Below, in pieces: positions 49,617 through 59,651 of a DNA stretch of 64,000 nucleotides. Source of the DNA: Aeromicrobium senzhongii (lineage in GTDB: Bacteria; Actinomycetota; Actinomycetes; Propionibacteriales; Nocardioidaceae); NCBI RefSeq assembly GCF_014334735.1, contig NZ_CP060587.1:1984001-2048000 (forward strand), in the 5' to 3' direction. The translations under genes and the position numbers were made by a program. Below the pieces are notes generated by a model. The model was not told the origin of the DNA and did no database searches. It saw only the letters and a list, made by a program, of their open reading frames with translations. How positions within the stretch are numbered: position 1 is the first letter of the stretch; every line of letters starts with the position of its first letter.

Positions 49617-50714
49617 TCAGGCGGCGACGGAGCGACTGGTGCGCGCGATCGTGGCCGAGCCGACCACCCGGGTGCCGTCGTAGATCACGCAGGCCTGACC
49701 GGGAGCGATGCCCGTCGCCGGGTCGAGCAGCTGGACCCGCACCGTGTCACCGTCCACCGTGACCGTGGCGCGATGCTCGTCGCCGTGCGCGCGCAACTGG
49801 ACGGTGCACTCGAGCGTCTCGGTCGGCGGCTCGGCGCACCACAGCGGCTTGATGCCCTCGATGGAGTCGATCGCCAGGTGCTCGCGCGGGCCCACCGTGA
49901 CGGTGCCCGAGACGGGCTCGATGTCCAGGACGAAGCGCGGCTTGCCGTCGGGCGCGGGCACGCCGAGCCGCAGGCCCTTGCGCTGGCCGATCGTGAAGGC
50001 GTAGGCGCCGTCGTGCGAGCCGACGGGCTCGCCGGCCTCGTCGACGATCACACTGGGCTTCGGACCGAGCTTGTCGGCGAGCCACCCGGCGTTGTCGCCG
50101 TCGGCGATGAAGCAGATGTCGTGGCTGTCGGGCTTGTTCGCGACCTGGAGCCCGCGCCGGGCCGCCTCCTCGCGCACGAGGGTCTTCGGGTCGTCGCCGA
50201 GCGGGAAGACCGATCGGCGCAACTGGTCCTGGGTCAGGACGCCCAGCACGTACGACTGGTCCTTGCCGTGGTCGACCGCGCGGTGCAGCTCGACGACCTC
50301 GCCGGTGGGGCCGTCGGACGTGACGAGCCGGGCGTAGTGGCCGGTGACGACGCCGTCGAAGCCCAGCGCCACGGCCCGCTCCAGCACGGCGGCGAACTTG
50401 ATCTTCTCGTTGCAACGCAGGCACGGGTTGGGCGTGCGGCCCGCCTCGTACTCGGCGATGAAGTCGTCGACGACCTCGTCGGCGAACTCGTCGCTCATGT
50501 CCCACACGAAGAACGGGATGCCGATCGCGTCGGCCGCGCGACGCGCGTCGCCGGCGTCCTCGATCGAGCAGCAGCCGCGGGCGCCGGTGCGGTACGACTT
50601 CGGGTTGCGGCTGAGCGCCAGGTGGACGCCGGTGACGTCGTGGCCGGCGTCGACGGCGCGCGCGGCGGCGACGGCGGAGTCGACGCCGCCGGACATCGCG
50701 GCGATGAGCCTCAT
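49617..50714 (-). CDS. mnmA: tRNA 2-thiouridylase MnmA
   Basis: 365 residues. Adds sulfur to U34 of Glu, Gln and Lys tRNAs. The PP-loop is [12 protein letters not shown] (residues 6-17), the first catalytic Cys is in [12 protein letters not shown] and the second in [14 protein letters not shown], and the C-terminal beta-barrel ends in the [12 protein letters not shown] segment. The ATG overlaps the stop of the cysteine desulfurase gene (ATGA), and the desulfurase is its sulfur donor. Confidence 0.96.
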   Translation of the reverse strand: MRLIAAMSGGVDSAVAAARAVDAGHDVTGVHLALSRNPKSYRTGARGCCSIEDAGDARRAADAIGIPFFVWDMSDEFADEVVDDFIAEYEAGRTPNPCLRCNEKIKFAAVLERAVALGFDGVVTGHYARLVTSDGPTGEVVELHRAVDHGKDQSYVLGVLTQDQLRRSVFPLGDDPKTLVREEAARRGLQVANKPDSHDICFIADGDNAGWLADKLGPKPSVIVDEAGEPVGSHDGAYAFTIGQRKGLRLGVPAPDGKPRFVLDIEPVSGTVTVGPREHLAIDSIEGIKPLWCAEPPTETLECTVQLRAHGDEHRATVTVDGDTVRVQLLDPATGIAPGQACVIYDGTRVVGSATIARTSRSVAA

Positions 50715-51919
50715 CGGGTCCGGCTCCGCACGAGTCCGGCCGTCCGGGCCCGCTCGTGGACGGCGGGCAGGACCTCGAGCAGGCGGTCGACGTCGGCCTC
50801 GGTGGACGTGTGGCCGAGACTGAAGCGCAGCGAGCCACGGGCCGCGGCGTCGTCGAACCCCATCGCGAGCAGCACGTGGCTGGGCTGCGGCACACCGGCC
50901 TGGCAGGCCGAGCCGGTCGAGACCTCGACGCCCTGGGCGTCCAGCAGCATGAGCAGGGCGTCGCCCTCGCAGCCCGGGAAGGTCACGTGGGCGATGTTCG
51001 GCAGCCGGTGCTGGGGACCGGGCTCGGAGTCGCCGTTCACGACCGCGTCCGGGATCGACCGCGTGATGCCGTCGACCAGGCGGGCACGCAGCGCCTCGAT
51101 CCGAGCCGACGCCTCGACCTGGGTCTGGACGGTGAGGTCGAGCGCCGTCGCGAAGCCGGCGATCATGGCGGCGCCCAGCGTGCCCGAGCGCAGGTCGCGC
51201 TCCTGGCCCCCGCCGTGGAGCAACGGCGTGGCCGTGACCTCGCGGCGGATCACCAGGGCGCCGACACCGACGGGACCACCCAGCTTGTGGGCCGTCACGG
51301 TCATCGCGTCCAGTCCGGTCGCGCCGAAGTCCAGCGGCAGGTAGCCCGCGGCCTGCACGGCGTCGGAGTGCACCGGGATGCCGTGGCGACGCGCGATCTC
51401 GACGACCTCGGAGACGGGCTGGATCGTGCCCATCTCGTTGTTCGCCCACATCGTGGTGATCGCGGTGACGTCGTCGGGGTTCGCCTCGATCGACTCGCGC
51501 AGCGAGTCCAGGCGCACCCGACCCTGACGGTCCACGGGCGTGACGTCGATGCGGGCACCTTCGTGAGCGGCGAGCCAGGTGACGGGGTCGAGCAGGGCGT
51601 GGTGCTCGATCGAGCTGAAGACGACCCGGTCGCGGCGCGGGTCGGCCGACCGGCGCGACCAGTACAGCCCTTTGATGGCCAGATTGTTGGCCTCGGTGCC
51701 GCCGGAGCAGAACACGACCTCGCTGGGCCGGGCGCCGAGTCGCTCGGCGATCAGCTCACGCGATTCCTCCACGACGCGACGGGCGCGACGGCCGGCCTCG
51801 TGCAGACTCGACGGATTGCCCGTGCGCAGGAGCTCGGCGTGCATGACCTCGACCGCCTCGGGCCACATCGCGGTGGTGGCCGCGTGGTCGAGGTAGACGC
51901 GATCGGGGGTCGTGGTCAT
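50711..51919 (-). CDS. Cysteine desulfurase (IscS/NifS type)
   Basis: 402-residue PLP enzyme that removes sulfur from cysteine for tRNA thiolation and possibly iron-sulfur clusters. The PLP lysine is in [14 protein letters not shown], and the persulfide Cys is in [12 protein letters not shown]. It opens with VYLDHAATT. The ATG at 51919 is 7 nt after TACGCT, so it is leaderless and starts the two-gene unit with mnmA. Confidence 0.95.
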   Translation of the reverse strand: MTTTPDRVYLDHAATTAMWPEAVEVMHAELLRTGNPSSLHEAGRRARRVVEESRELIAERLGARPSEVVFCSGGTEANNLAIKGLYWSRRSADPRRDRVVFSSIEHHALLDPVTWLAAHEGARIDVTPVDRQGRVRLDSLRESIEANPDDVTAITTMWANNEMGTIQPVSEVVEIARRHGIPVHSDAVQAAGYLPLDFGATGLDAMTVTAHKLGGPVGVGALVIRREVTATPLLHGGGQERDLRSGTLGAAMIAGFATALDLTVQTQVEASARIEALRARLVDGITRSIPDAVVNGDSEPGPQHRLPNIAHVTFPGCEGDALLMLLDAQGVEVSTGSACQAGVPQPSHVLLAMGFDDAAARGSLRFSLGHTSTEADVDRLLEVLPAVHERARTAGLVRSRTR

Positions 51920-52026
51920 CGTCTTCAGCGTAATGGGGGCCCTGAACGACGGCACCGCGCCGTGGACCATCGGTTGCCGAGCCTGCGCGGCGCCCTTACA
52001 TTGACGGGCAACGTTGGGGGGAGCGC

Positions 52027-53727
52027 GTGCGGGTCGAACTGGAACATGCCCGGCTGCTGGACGCCACACAGGCGATCCGGCGGCTGACCGACGCCCTCGA
52101 GCGCGAGGTCCACGCCGCGACGAGCTCCTCCCCCATCGCACTGCCCACCCTCGGATCCCTGCCCGCGAAGGCGGCGTGGCTGAGCGAACAGCTGCCGATG
52201 CTCGGCGAGCTGGCGACCATCTCGATGCTCCTGGACGCCGACGGGGACGGGCACACCAGTGTCGTCGTCCCCGGCGACACCTGGGACACCTCGACGATGC
52301 TGCGCGACGTCGCCGACCAGCGATTCGGCCCCGGGTTCACCGAGGCCACCGGACTCGCCGGCGAGGAGCTCTCGGCGCTGCTGCTGACGCTGGGCTCCGT
52401 GGGGCAGGAGCTGCCGGCCGGCTCGGTGATGACGCCGAAGGACCTGCGCCAGTTCATCATCGACCATCCGAAGGTCGCCGAGGCGCTGCAGAACACCGTG
52501 CCGTACGGCGACGGCCCGGCGGGAACGCTGCGCTCGCTCACCGGCGCGTTCATCACCTCCGCCGACGGCGCCGCTGCGGCCTTCGAGCAGCGCCGCATCG
52601 CGGGGCGCGACCTCTTCGCGAACCTCTCCCCCGCCGACGCCGCGATCCTCGCCATGACCTACCCCTCGATCGTCGGCAACCTGCCCGGCGTCCCGTTCAC
52701 GAACCGGGCCGACGCCAACACCGTCAACATCGTCGCCGCACTGGCCGACGAGCGCCGCGAGCTGGCGGACAAGAAGGACCAGCACGCGAAGAACCAGGAC
52801 GACTGGGACTTCCTCGGCCTGAACAACAACGACCTCGACGGACCGATCAAGGATCTGGAGAAGCGCATCGACCTGTACGAGTCGATCCTCAGGGACAACC
52901 GGACGATCGTGTACTTCGACGCCGCCGGTGACGGGGCGATCGCCGAACTGCACGGCACGATCGACCAGCACACGAAGAACGTCGGGGTCCTCGTGCCGGG
53001 CACGGGAACGAGCATGACCAACTTCGAGACCAACGCGTCCCGAGCGCGGCAGTTCGTCGCGAACGACACGTCCGGCGGACTCGCGATGATCTCGTGGATG
53101 GGCGGCGACCTGCCCGACGGCGTGGCGATGGACGCCCCCTCCGCTTCCTACAGCCTGGATCTGGGTCCGCGTCTGGCCGAGTTCTCGCGCGACCTCGACC
53201 TGGAGGTCGGCCGCAAGGGAACGAGCGAGACGCGCGTGACCGTTGCCGGACACTCCTACGGCGGAGCCGTCGTCGGTCGTTCCGAGCTCAGTGGCCTCCT
53301 CGCCGATCGCGTGCTCCACATCGAGTCGGCCGGCATGGGACACGACGTCGACGACCGGGACGACCTCCCCGCCTCGCAGTCGCGCGTCGACCGCTACTCG
53401 ATGACCGCACCCGGCGACTTCATCGAGCTGACCCAAGGGCTCCAGGTCAAGGGCGTCGGCCACGGCGCGGACCCCGACGACTTCGACGGCACCACACGCC
53501 TGCACACCGGTGACGACGTCGACGGTGAACCCACCACGGGCTTCGACGCGCACTCGGGCGTGTTCCAGCACCAGAGCGACTCGTGGAGGAACATGTACGC
53601 GGTGTTCACCGGGGGTGAGGTGCAGACGTACCGGTCCCCCCACTACGAGCACGTGTCCACCGGTCATGGCACCGTCACGTACCAGGACGGCTGGAACGAC
53701 GACGGCGAGAGGATCGACATCGAATGA
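52027..53727 (+). CDS. DUF1023 alpha/beta-hydrolase protein, candidate exported lipase
   Basis: 566 residues. Residues 1-85 are helical without a signal peptide and could be a secretion-type N-domain, though the WxG motif is not present. Residues 285-480 form an alpha/beta hydrolase of the DUF1023 type: [10 protein letters not shown], the nucleophile Ser410 in [12 protein letters not shown], and Asp/His near [10 protein letters not shown] and the His-rich end. Two tandem lipoprotein genes follow with overlapping starts. The activity is unknown; lipid esterase is the best guess. Confidence 0.8.
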   Translation: MRVELEHARLLDATQAIRRLTDALEREVHAATSSSPIALPTLGSLPAKAAWLSEQLPMLGELATISMLLDADGDGHTSVVVPGDTWDTSTMLRDVADQRFGPGFTEATGLAGEELSALLLTLGSVGQELPAGSVMTPKDLRQFIIDHPKVAEALQNTVPYGDGPAGTLRSLTGAFITSADGAAAAFEQRRIAGRDLFANLSPADAAILAMTYPSIVGNLPGVPFTNRADANTVNIVAALADERRELADKKDQHAKNQDDWDFLGLNNNDLDGPIKDLEKRIDLYESILRDNRTIVYFDAAGDGAIAELHGTIDQHTKNVGVLVPGTGTSMTNFETNASRARQFVANDTSGGLAMISWMGGDLPDGVAMDAPSASYSLDLGPRLAEFSRDLDLEVGRKGTSETRVTVAGHSYGGAVVGRSELSGLLADRVLHIESAGMGHDVDDRDDLPASQSRVDRYSMTAPGDFIELTQGLQVKGVGHGADPDDFDGTTRLHTGDDVDGEPTTGFDAHSGVFQHQSDSWRNMYAVFTGGEVQTYRSPHYEHVSTGHGTVTYQDGWNDDGERIDIE

Positions 53728-54170
53728 GGCGCGCGCTGGTGGCGCTCATGCTCAGCGGGATCGCCCTGTCAGGGTGCGGCAAGGAGGACGACATGGACCT
53801 ACAGGATCGTGCAGAGGCGCGCGCTGTCGAGGCTCGCGCGCACGTGGACGACCTCGCCCAGCGCCTGGGCACCGACCCCGAGGTGGTGCAGGACGAGATC
53901 ACGACCTGCGTCCCGGGCCAGGACGACAGCGGTCTCGACCTCATCTACACGGTGCACGTCACGACCGGCGTGGATGCGGCCGAGCGTCTGCCCGGCGACA
54001 TCGCCGAGCATTTCGCGGCCGAGGGCTGGCAGGTCAAGCGCGACCACCGGGAACCGGGCTCGGACGAGGTGAGCCTACGGTTCACCAAAGGGACGTTCAC
54101 GATGGGCGCCAACCTCAACACGTCGAACGGACGCGCCGCAGTGGGCGGGTCGGGCGGATGCGTCCGCTGA
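53724..54170 (+). CDS. Lipoprotein 1 of a tandem pair beside the DUF1023 hydrolase
   Basis: 148 residues: a signal peptide with lipobox ALSGC at residues 14-18, then a small domain containing TCVPGQDDSGLDLIYTVHV and a C-terminal GGSGGCVR. Two conserved Cys may form a disulfide. The ATG overlaps the hydrolase stop (ATGA), so the two are co-translated. No family recognised. Confidence 0.75.
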   Translation: MRRALVALMLSGIALSGCGKEDDMDLQDRAEARAVEARAHVDDLAQRLGTDPEVVQDEITTCVPGQDDSGLDLIYTVHVTTGVDAAERLPGDIAEHFAAEGWQVKRDHREPGSDEVSLRFTKGTFTMGANLNTSNGRAAVGGSGGCVR

Positions 54171-54625
54171 CGTTTCCTCGGCACGAGGGACACCTGATCG
54201 CGGCTCTCGTCGTCTGCGTCAGTCTCTCCGGATGCGGCGAGAGCGGGTCCGAGCTCGAGAAGCGCGCTGAGGGCCGAGCCGACGAGACCCGCACACTCGT
54301 CGACGACCTCGCGGCACGCGTCGGCACGAACCCCGAGGTCAAGCAGGACGCGACGCTCGACTGCGTCCCGGGCCAGGACGACAGCGGGCTGAACCCCACG
54401 TACACGGTGCACGTCGCCACCGACGACACCTCCGCGGCGCGACTGACCAGTGAGGTGGCCGACGAGCTCGACGCCGAAGGGTGGACCGTCAAGCGCGACT
54501 CCGTCGACCCGTCGGCCGAGGAGGTCGAGGTCCGGTTCGCCAAGGGCGAGTTCAACGTGGGCGTCCTGATCAACCAGGAGGCCGGGCGAGCGTCGGTCGG
54601 CGGCTCCGGCGGCTGCGTCCGCTGA
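54158..54625 (+). CDS. Lipoprotein 2 of a tandem pair beside the DUF1023 hydrolase
   Basis: 155 residues; lipobox VSLSGC at about residues 22-27. The C-terminal domain is clearly paralogous to lipoprotein 1: DCVPGQDDSGLNPTYTVHV, the EVRFAKGEFNVGV strand and the same GGSGGCVR end. The start overlaps lipoprotein 1 by 13 bp. The gene ends directly at the stop of the convergent LysM-BTAD gene. Confidence 0.75.
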   Translation: MRPLTFPRHEGHLIAALVVCVSLSGCGESGSELEKRAEGRADETRTLVDDLAARVGTNPEVKQDATLDCVPGQDDSGLNPTYTVHVATDDTSAARLTSEVADELDAEGWTVKRDSVDPSAEEVEVRFAKGEFNVGVLINQEAGRASVGGSGGCVR

Positions 54626-57271
54626 TCAGGAGATCTGCGAGCCCGCCCCCGGCAGCAGCTCGTCGACCAGCGTGGCCGTCGTCGGGTCCATCGGCTCGCC
54701 GCCGAGGGCCGCGTGCAGTTGGTCCACCGCGGCCGCGACACCGGACGTGCCACCCGCGGCATGACGCGAGCGCAGCAGGATGCGCCACGCCTCGTCGTGC
54801 GTCGGGTAGACCCGCAGCACCGCACCGGCCGCAGCAGCAGCGCCGGCGGGATCGCCACCGTCCTGCATCAGCTGGGACAGGCGCATGGCCGCGTCGATGA
54901 CGAGCTCGCCGATCGTGCGCGGCAGGTCGAGCGTGGCGACCCAGGCGTACCGGCCGCGCGGCGCGCCCTCGAAGGCGGGACCGCGAACGAGCTTGAGCGC
55001 TCGGCGCAACAGGTCGATCTCGTCGCGCGGGAAGTCCGCTCTACGGCTGGCGATGACCAGGTGGCGGAAGGCGTCCCAGTCGCACACGACGTCCGGGCCC
55101 AGGACCAGGCGTCCGTCGAGGCTCTCGCGCAGGCGGTGATGGCCCTCGCGGTCGGTGCCGAGCCACACCCGCGCCCGCTCGATGTTCGCGTCGCGCACCT
55201 CGGGCGTGACGCCCAGCGGCCACACGGCACCGGCCAGCACCGTCGGGTGGACACCCTCGGGGTGCAGCGCGAGGAACGCCACGATCTCGGTCAGGACGGC
55301 GGCACGACGCTCGGTCTGCTCACCGGGGCCGTCGACCAGGACGGGTCCGAGGACTCCGACGCGGCTCGTGGCGGTGAGCCACGCGGCGTCGTCGGCGGCA
55401 CGGCGAGGCAGCGAGATCGCGATGCGGTCGCCGTCGCCCTCACGGGTCGTGAGTCCGGCCGAGGCGAACAGCGACGCCACCGCCTCGGCGTGGTGGGCGC
55501 CGATCCGGTTGGCGGTCACGGCCAGGCCGAGCTGGGGCACGTGCAGCGTGCCGTGCTCGTCAACGTGCAGCCGCCAGCGAGCCGCCTCGTGGTCGCCGAT
55601 GGCGACGGCGGCCAGTCCGGACCGGGACCCGGCCAGGGCGGCTAGGCGCTGCATCGCGAAGCCGGGGACCTGCGTGCCGATCGCGAGCACGGTGACCTCG
55701 TCGTCGACCTGGCGGCCGGTGAGCACGTCCTGCTCGCGCGCGGCCTCGACCTGGCTCGCCGCGGACTCGACGTCGGGCGCGAGCGAGATCCGCTCGGCCA
55801 CCGACTCGACGGCCGACGGCAGCCCGGTGGCCACCACCCGAACCGATCGCGACCACGGGCTGACCGCGGCCTGCAGCGCCAACGAGGTGACGACCTCGCT
55901 GCTGACATGGAGGTCGCCACCGATGGTGATGAGTCCACCGGAGGACGCCAGGTCCACCAGGACGTCGCGGCCGGAGCTGTCGACACCCAGGCTGACCAGC
56001 GAGGGGTAGGCGGGCTCGGCGTCGGCCGGCGGGTCCAGCGTCGCGAGGTCGTCGGCGAAGCGCCACACCGCTCCTCCGTCGACGGCCTCCCAGCCCTCGA
56101 CGGCCTCGGGGACCGCGGGGGCCAGGTGCAGCTCGATCTCGTCGTGGCCGACCACGGCCGCGTACGCCGACGGCACGGCGACACCGGCACGCTCGCACGA
56201 GGCGCTCAGCTGACGCAGGACCGACTCGAGCACGCGGGACCGCTCGGGATCCGCGGCCAGACGCAGGTCGGCCTCGGCCTCGCGGGCCGCCTCGTCCGGC
56301 TCGCCGCCGGGACGGCGACGGCGCGACACCGCCAGCGCGCCCAGCAGTCCGCTGGCGAGCAGGCCCGCACCCATCCACCAGGCGCCCGTCTCGGACTGGT
56401 CCTGGACGACGGACAGCTCGGCGTCCGCACTGGCCGAGTCGGCACTGTCGCCACCACGGGGCGCGGGCGCCGGGGTGGCCGGAGCCTCCTGCTGCACGGC
56501 GACACGAGAGACGCCGACCGCATCGGCGGGCATGATCAGCTGCCAGCCCGGCTGGATCAGGCGCGCGAGCTCGAGCTTGCGCCCGTCGAGCTGGGTCTTG
56601 TCCTTGTTGAGCTCGTAGATCTCCTTGTACCGGAAGCCGTCGCCCAGGTGGCGCTCGGCGATGTCCCACAGGTTGTCGTGGTAGCCCTCCTTGGGCGCCT
56701 TGACGGTGTAGACCAGCTCGCCCTCGAGGCGATCGGCGACGCGGTCGGCGCGGCTGGGCTTCTCCTCGGGCGCGGGCGTGGCCGCCTCGACGGTGGCAGT
56801 GGCCACGGTGGTGGACGCCGGGGCCAGGTCGGAGGCGGACGGACCGGTGGCGGCGCCGGCCGGACCGGCGACCAGGCCCGTCAGGAGCAAGCCGCCGATG
56901 AGGGCACGAGCCAGGTGCTGCAGCGGGCCCGCCAGCGGGACCGTGCGGGCCATACCGCCCCGCCGCGTGGCGATGATCTCGAGCACGACGCACACGACGA
57001 ACACCAGCCAGAGCAGCCAGACGATGCCGACCAGGACCGAGACGAGATCCTCCGGACCCAGCTGACGAGCCAGGTCACGTAGCGACGGCACCTCGGTCGG
57101 GATCGGCGGCGAGCCACCGAGCAGCAGCAGGGCCACGGGAAGGCCGATGAGGAGCGCCACCAGGGCCAAGGCTGCCCCGATCCGTGACCCGACGGACGCG
57201 CCGTCCTCGACCGGCGCGGGCGCCAGCGTCTCGAAGCGACTGGCGTCCGGGGTCGTGATGGGTTCGGTCAT
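54626..57271 (-). CDS. Membrane LysM-BTAD protein at the end of the Tad operon
   Basis: 881 residues. Membrane helices at about 31-52, 78-100 and 121-140, an external LysM-like domain at 186-248 (NLWDIAERHLGDGFRYKEIYELN), a fourth helix near 298-318, and then a large cytoplasmic part ending in a winged-helix and BTAD (bacterial transcriptional activator) domain from about residue 650. Thus peptidoglycan binding and a DNA-binding-type regulator domain are in one chain. It follows tadG by 21 bp and is likely tied to pilus assembly or its control. Confidence 0.8.
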   Translation of the reverse strand: MTEPITTPDASRFETLAPAPVEDGASVGSRIGAALALVALLIGLPVALLLLGGSPPIPTEVPSLRDLARQLGPEDLVSVLVGIVWLLWLVFVVCVVLEIIATRRGGMARTVPLAGPLQHLARALIGGLLLTGLVAGPAGAATGPSASDLAPASTTVATATVEAATPAPEEKPSRADRVADRLEGELVYTVKAPKEGYHDNLWDIAERHLGDGFRYKEIYELNKDKTQLDGRKLELARLIQPGWQLIMPADAVGVSRVAVQQEAPATPAPAPRGGDSADSASADAELSVVQDQSETGAWWMGAGLLASGLLGALAVSRRRRPGGEPDEAAREAEADLRLAADPERSRVLESVLRQLSASCERAGVAVPSAYAAVVGHDEIELHLAPAVPEAVEGWEAVDGGAVWRFADDLATLDPPADAEPAYPSLVSLGVDSSGRDVLVDLASSGGLITIGGDLHVSSEVVTSLALQAAVSPWSRSVRVVATGLPSAVESVAERISLAPDVESAASQVEAAREQDVLTGRQVDDEVTVLAIGTQVPGFAMQRLAALAGSRSGLAAVAIGDHEAARWRLHVDEHGTLHVPQLGLAVTANRIGAHHAEAVASLFASAGLTTREGDGDRIAISLPRRAADDAAWLTATSRVGVLGPVLVDGPGEQTERRAAVLTEIVAFLALHPEGVHPTVLAGAVWPLGVTPEVRDANIERARVWLGTDREGHHRLRESLDGRLVLGPDVVCDWDAFRHLVIASRRADFPRDEIDLLRRALKLVRGPAFEGAPRGRYAWVATLDLPRTIGELVIDAAMRLSQLMQDGGDPAGAAAAAGAVLRVYPTHDEAWRILLRSRHAAGGTSGVAAAVDQLHAALGGEPMDPTTATLVDELLPGAGSQIS

Positions 57272-57292
57272 GCGAGGTCTCCTCGTAGGGGG

Positions 57293-57712
57293 TCAGGAGG
57301 TGGCGGCGGTCGCGGTGGCTCGCGCCGAGACCGGGTACTGGTTGATGCCGATGAGCTTGAGCATCGTCGTGTCGCTCGTGTCACGGAGCCGGATCGAGAC
57401 GGAGTCCACGTTCACCTCGATGGAGAACTGGCCGCCGTCGTAGCCGCGGGCGCTCAGGAACTCGGCAGCCATCGCCCGCGCCAGGCCCGGGTCGATCGCC
57501 AGTGCCCCGCCCTCACGAAGCTGCGCGACGTTGACCGCGTTGGCACCCGCGCGCGCGGCCTGCTCGGCGTCGTCGGCGACGCGCATCCGGGTGTTGATGC
57601 CGATGCCGCCGTCGACCACGAGGCCGGCGCAGAGCATGAGGACGAGCGACATGCCGAGCACGAAGATCGTGGCACCGCCGCGCTCACGGCGGTCCCTGGC
57701 GTGGATCCTCAT
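57293..57712 (-). CDS. TadG-like / TadE-type pseudopilin-like protein
   Basis: 139 residues. The N-terminal RRERGGATIFVLGMSLVLMLC is a pilin-type segment with a membrane helix, but the Glu expected at +5 of the mature protein is Phe. The rest is a small external domain. It fits the putative TadG-like proteins that lie after two TadE genes in actinobacterial Tad loci. The ATG overlaps the previous gene (ATGA). Confidence 0.8.
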   Translation of the reverse strand: MRIHARDRRERGGATIFVLGMSLVLMLCAGLVVDGGIGINTRMRVADDAEQAARAGANAVNVAQLREGGALAIDPGLARAMAAEFLSARGYDGGQFSIEVNVDSVSIRLRDTSDTTMLKLIGINQYPVSARATATAATS

Positions 57713-58122
57713 CCGAACCTCCTGTACTGGTCGATCGGGGCGCTGCTGCTGGACTCGAAGTCGCGGCTACCGGTCAACCCGATCAGGCCGAGCCCGGTGT
57801 TGCTGACGCTGCAGCGCACGGACACCTCCACGACTCCCCCGGCCTCGAAGTCGCCGTTGATCCCGGCGATGCGGCAGGACGAGAAGCTGTCGTTGACGTC
57901 ACTCGCGTCCGCGGCGGCCTGGGCGGCCGCGCGGGCCGCGGGCTCGCTGCGCTCGAAGGACGCCGCGCGGGCCGCGTCGCGGGCGGCGGCGTCGATGTCG
58001 GCGCGCACCGCCACGTACCGGCCACCCGCGAGGACCAGCAGCGTGAACATCACCAGGATCGGCACCATGAGCACGATCTCGACCGACATCGATCCGCGCT
58101 CGCCGCGAGCACGCGTCCTCAT
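57709..58122 (-). CDS. TadE-family pseudopilin
   Basis: 137 residues. GERGSMSVEIVLMVPILVM holds the prepilin-peptidase site: cleavage is expected after the Gly of ERG, with Glu at +5. A helix follows, then a domain with two Cys. It probably primes or caps the Flp pilus. ATGA overlap with the upstream tadE gene. Confidence 0.85.
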   Translation of the reverse strand: MRTRARGERGSMSVEIVLMVPILVMFTLLVLAGGRYVAVRADIDAAARDAARAASFERSEPAARAAAQAAADASDVNDSFSSCRIAGINGDFEAGGVVEVSVRCSVSNTGLGLIGLTGSRDFESSSSAPIDQYRRFG

Positions 58123-58511
58123 GGCGCCACGTCCTGCTGGTACTCCTCGATGCGTCCCTGGACCACTTCGGTCACCCGGGGCGAACGGAAGAAGGGCAGC
58201 AACTGGTTCGCCTGCCCCGACACCTCGGCGCGCATGTTGTCGCCGACCCGCACCACCTGCACCTGCGGGTCCATCAGCAGGCCCCGGCCGAGCGACGTCG
58301 CCGAGCTGACGCCCTTGGCGCGCCCCATGTCGGGGTCGCCGGTGACGCGCGCGACGCGTGCCGCCTCACGCGCCGCGGCGCTGGCGGACTGCTTCGCCAG
58401 GTACGTCAGCGAGAACTGGATCGTCAGGATCATCGCCACCATGAGCAGGGGCGTGTAGAGGACCAGCTCGATGGCGCTGGTCCCCCGCTCGTCCCGTGCC
58501 CGAGAACGCAT
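58119..58511 (-). CDS. TadE-family pseudopilin
   Basis: 130 residues. DERGTSAIELVLYTPLLMVA is the prepilin segment: cleavage after Gly and Glu at +5. The following helix and the short domain after it match TadE-like proteins. It is next to the major pilin, 3 bp away. Confidence 0.87.
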   Translation of the reverse strand: MRSRARDERGTSAIELVLYTPLLMVAMILTIQFSLTYLAKQSASAAAREAARVARVTGDPDMGRAKGVSSATSLGRGLLMDPQVQVVRVGDNMRAEVSGQANQLLPFFRSPRVTEVVQGRIEEYQQDVAP

Positions 58512-58514
58512 GGG

Positions 58515-58718
58515 TCAGGCGCCCTCGATCTGGTTGCCGATGTCTCCGGCCTTGCCCTCGAGCGCGCCCCTGAGGATGAGGGCGACGGCGCCACAGATGG
58601 CGACGAGGACGGCCGCGATGACGACCCACTCGACGGCGGACGCGCCCTCCTCACGGCGAGCCTTGTCGAGGCGGGCGCCGAGCACCGTGACGAGGAATCC
58701 GAGTGCGGGGTTGAACAT
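58515..58718 (-). CDS. flp: Flp-type major pilin
   Basis: 67 residues. The prepilin site is EEGASAVEWVVIAAVLVAI: cleavage after Gly leaves Glu at +5 followed by Trp where Tyr is usual. A single hydrophobic helix forms the fibre core, and the C-terminal tail is short. The AAGGAGAA RBS is among the best in the window, which suits a strongly expressed structural protein. Confidence 0.92.
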   Translation of the reverse strand: MFNPALGFLVTVLGARLDKARREEGASAVEWVVIAAVLVAICGAVALILRGALEGKAGDIGNQIEGA

Positions 58719-58745
58719 GGTGGTTCTCCTTCGATGGGTGGAGTG

Positions 58746-59651
58746 TCAGATCCCGACGATGCCTGCCAGCGCCGGGTAGATCAGGAAGACGAGGAAGCCG
58801 GCGGCCAACAGCAGCTGCGCCACCAGCATGGACTGGGACTGCTCCTGCGCGCGAGACTCGGAGTCGGCCAGCTCGCGCTGGCGCATGGAGGCGGCTCGGG
58901 CGGTCAGGGAGTCGCGGACCTTCGCGCCGTCCTCGGCCACGAGGGCCAGTGCCGCGGCGAGGTCGCGCAGCTCCTCGACCTTCATCTCGTCGCCGAGCCG
59001 GCCGAGCGCGCTCCAGGGCGTGATGCCCTGCAGCCGCGCGTTCTCGATGGTCTCGCGCAGCCGGACCATGCCCCAGCCCTGACTGACCCCCGCCGCGGCC
59101 GAGAGGGCCTCGGGGACGCCACGGCCGCCGGCGAGGTTCATGGAGACCAGGTCCAGGAACGCGCTGACGACGTGGCGGAAGTCGCGACGGCGGTCGGTGG
59201 CCTCGGAGTGCAACTGCAGCTGGGCCAGAACTGCAGCGCCGAGGGCGCCCAGGATGGCCAGCCACGCCGGCAGCACGGGGCTGACGACGCCGAAGAACAT
59301 CATCGGTGCCATCGCGATCGCGGGCGCGAACGCACCGACGATGGCAGCGGCCAAGGTGGAGCCCAGGTGGCTCTCGACGGACTTGCCGACGACGGCCAGG
59401 TCGGACTGGATGGTGGCGGGCAGTTCGATCCCGCGATCGGCCAGGAAAGCGGCCAGGCGCGTGCCGAGCCGCTGCGACACGCTGTCCTCGTCGTCTGCGG
59501 AACGCAGCGACGGACGCACCCTGCCGCGGCGCCGCTGCGCGTCGAGGCGGGCCAGCTGGGAGGCGGCGGTGGAGCCGAGCACGGGCGAACGGCTGAGCAG
59601 CAGCCAGACACCGGCGCCGGCGACGGCACCACACAGCAGGATGAGGGTCAT
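58746..59651 (-). CDS. tadC: Tad pilus inner-membrane platform protein TadC
   Basis: 301 residues of the type II secretion system F domain family, with a first helix at residues 2-20, two helices near 103-145 and a C-terminal helix. The F-domain part FLDLVSMNLAGGRGVPEAL is present. Together with TadB it forms the platform that the ATPase drives. ATGA overlap with tadB. Confidence 0.93.
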   Translation of the reverse strand: MTLILLCGAVAGAGVWLLLSRSPVLGSTAASQLARLDAQRRRGRVRPSLRSADDEDSVSQRLGTRLAAFLADRGIELPATIQSDLAVVGKSVESHLGSTLAAAIVGAFAPAIAMAPMMFFGVVSPVLPAWLAILGALGAAVLAQLQLHSEATDRRRDFRHVVSAFLDLVSMNLAGGRGVPEALSAAAGVSQGWGMVRLRETIENARLQGITPWSALGRLGDEMKVEELRDLAAALALVAEDGAKVRDSLTARAASMRQRELADSESRAQEQSQSMLVAQLLLAAGFLVFLIYPALAGIVGI

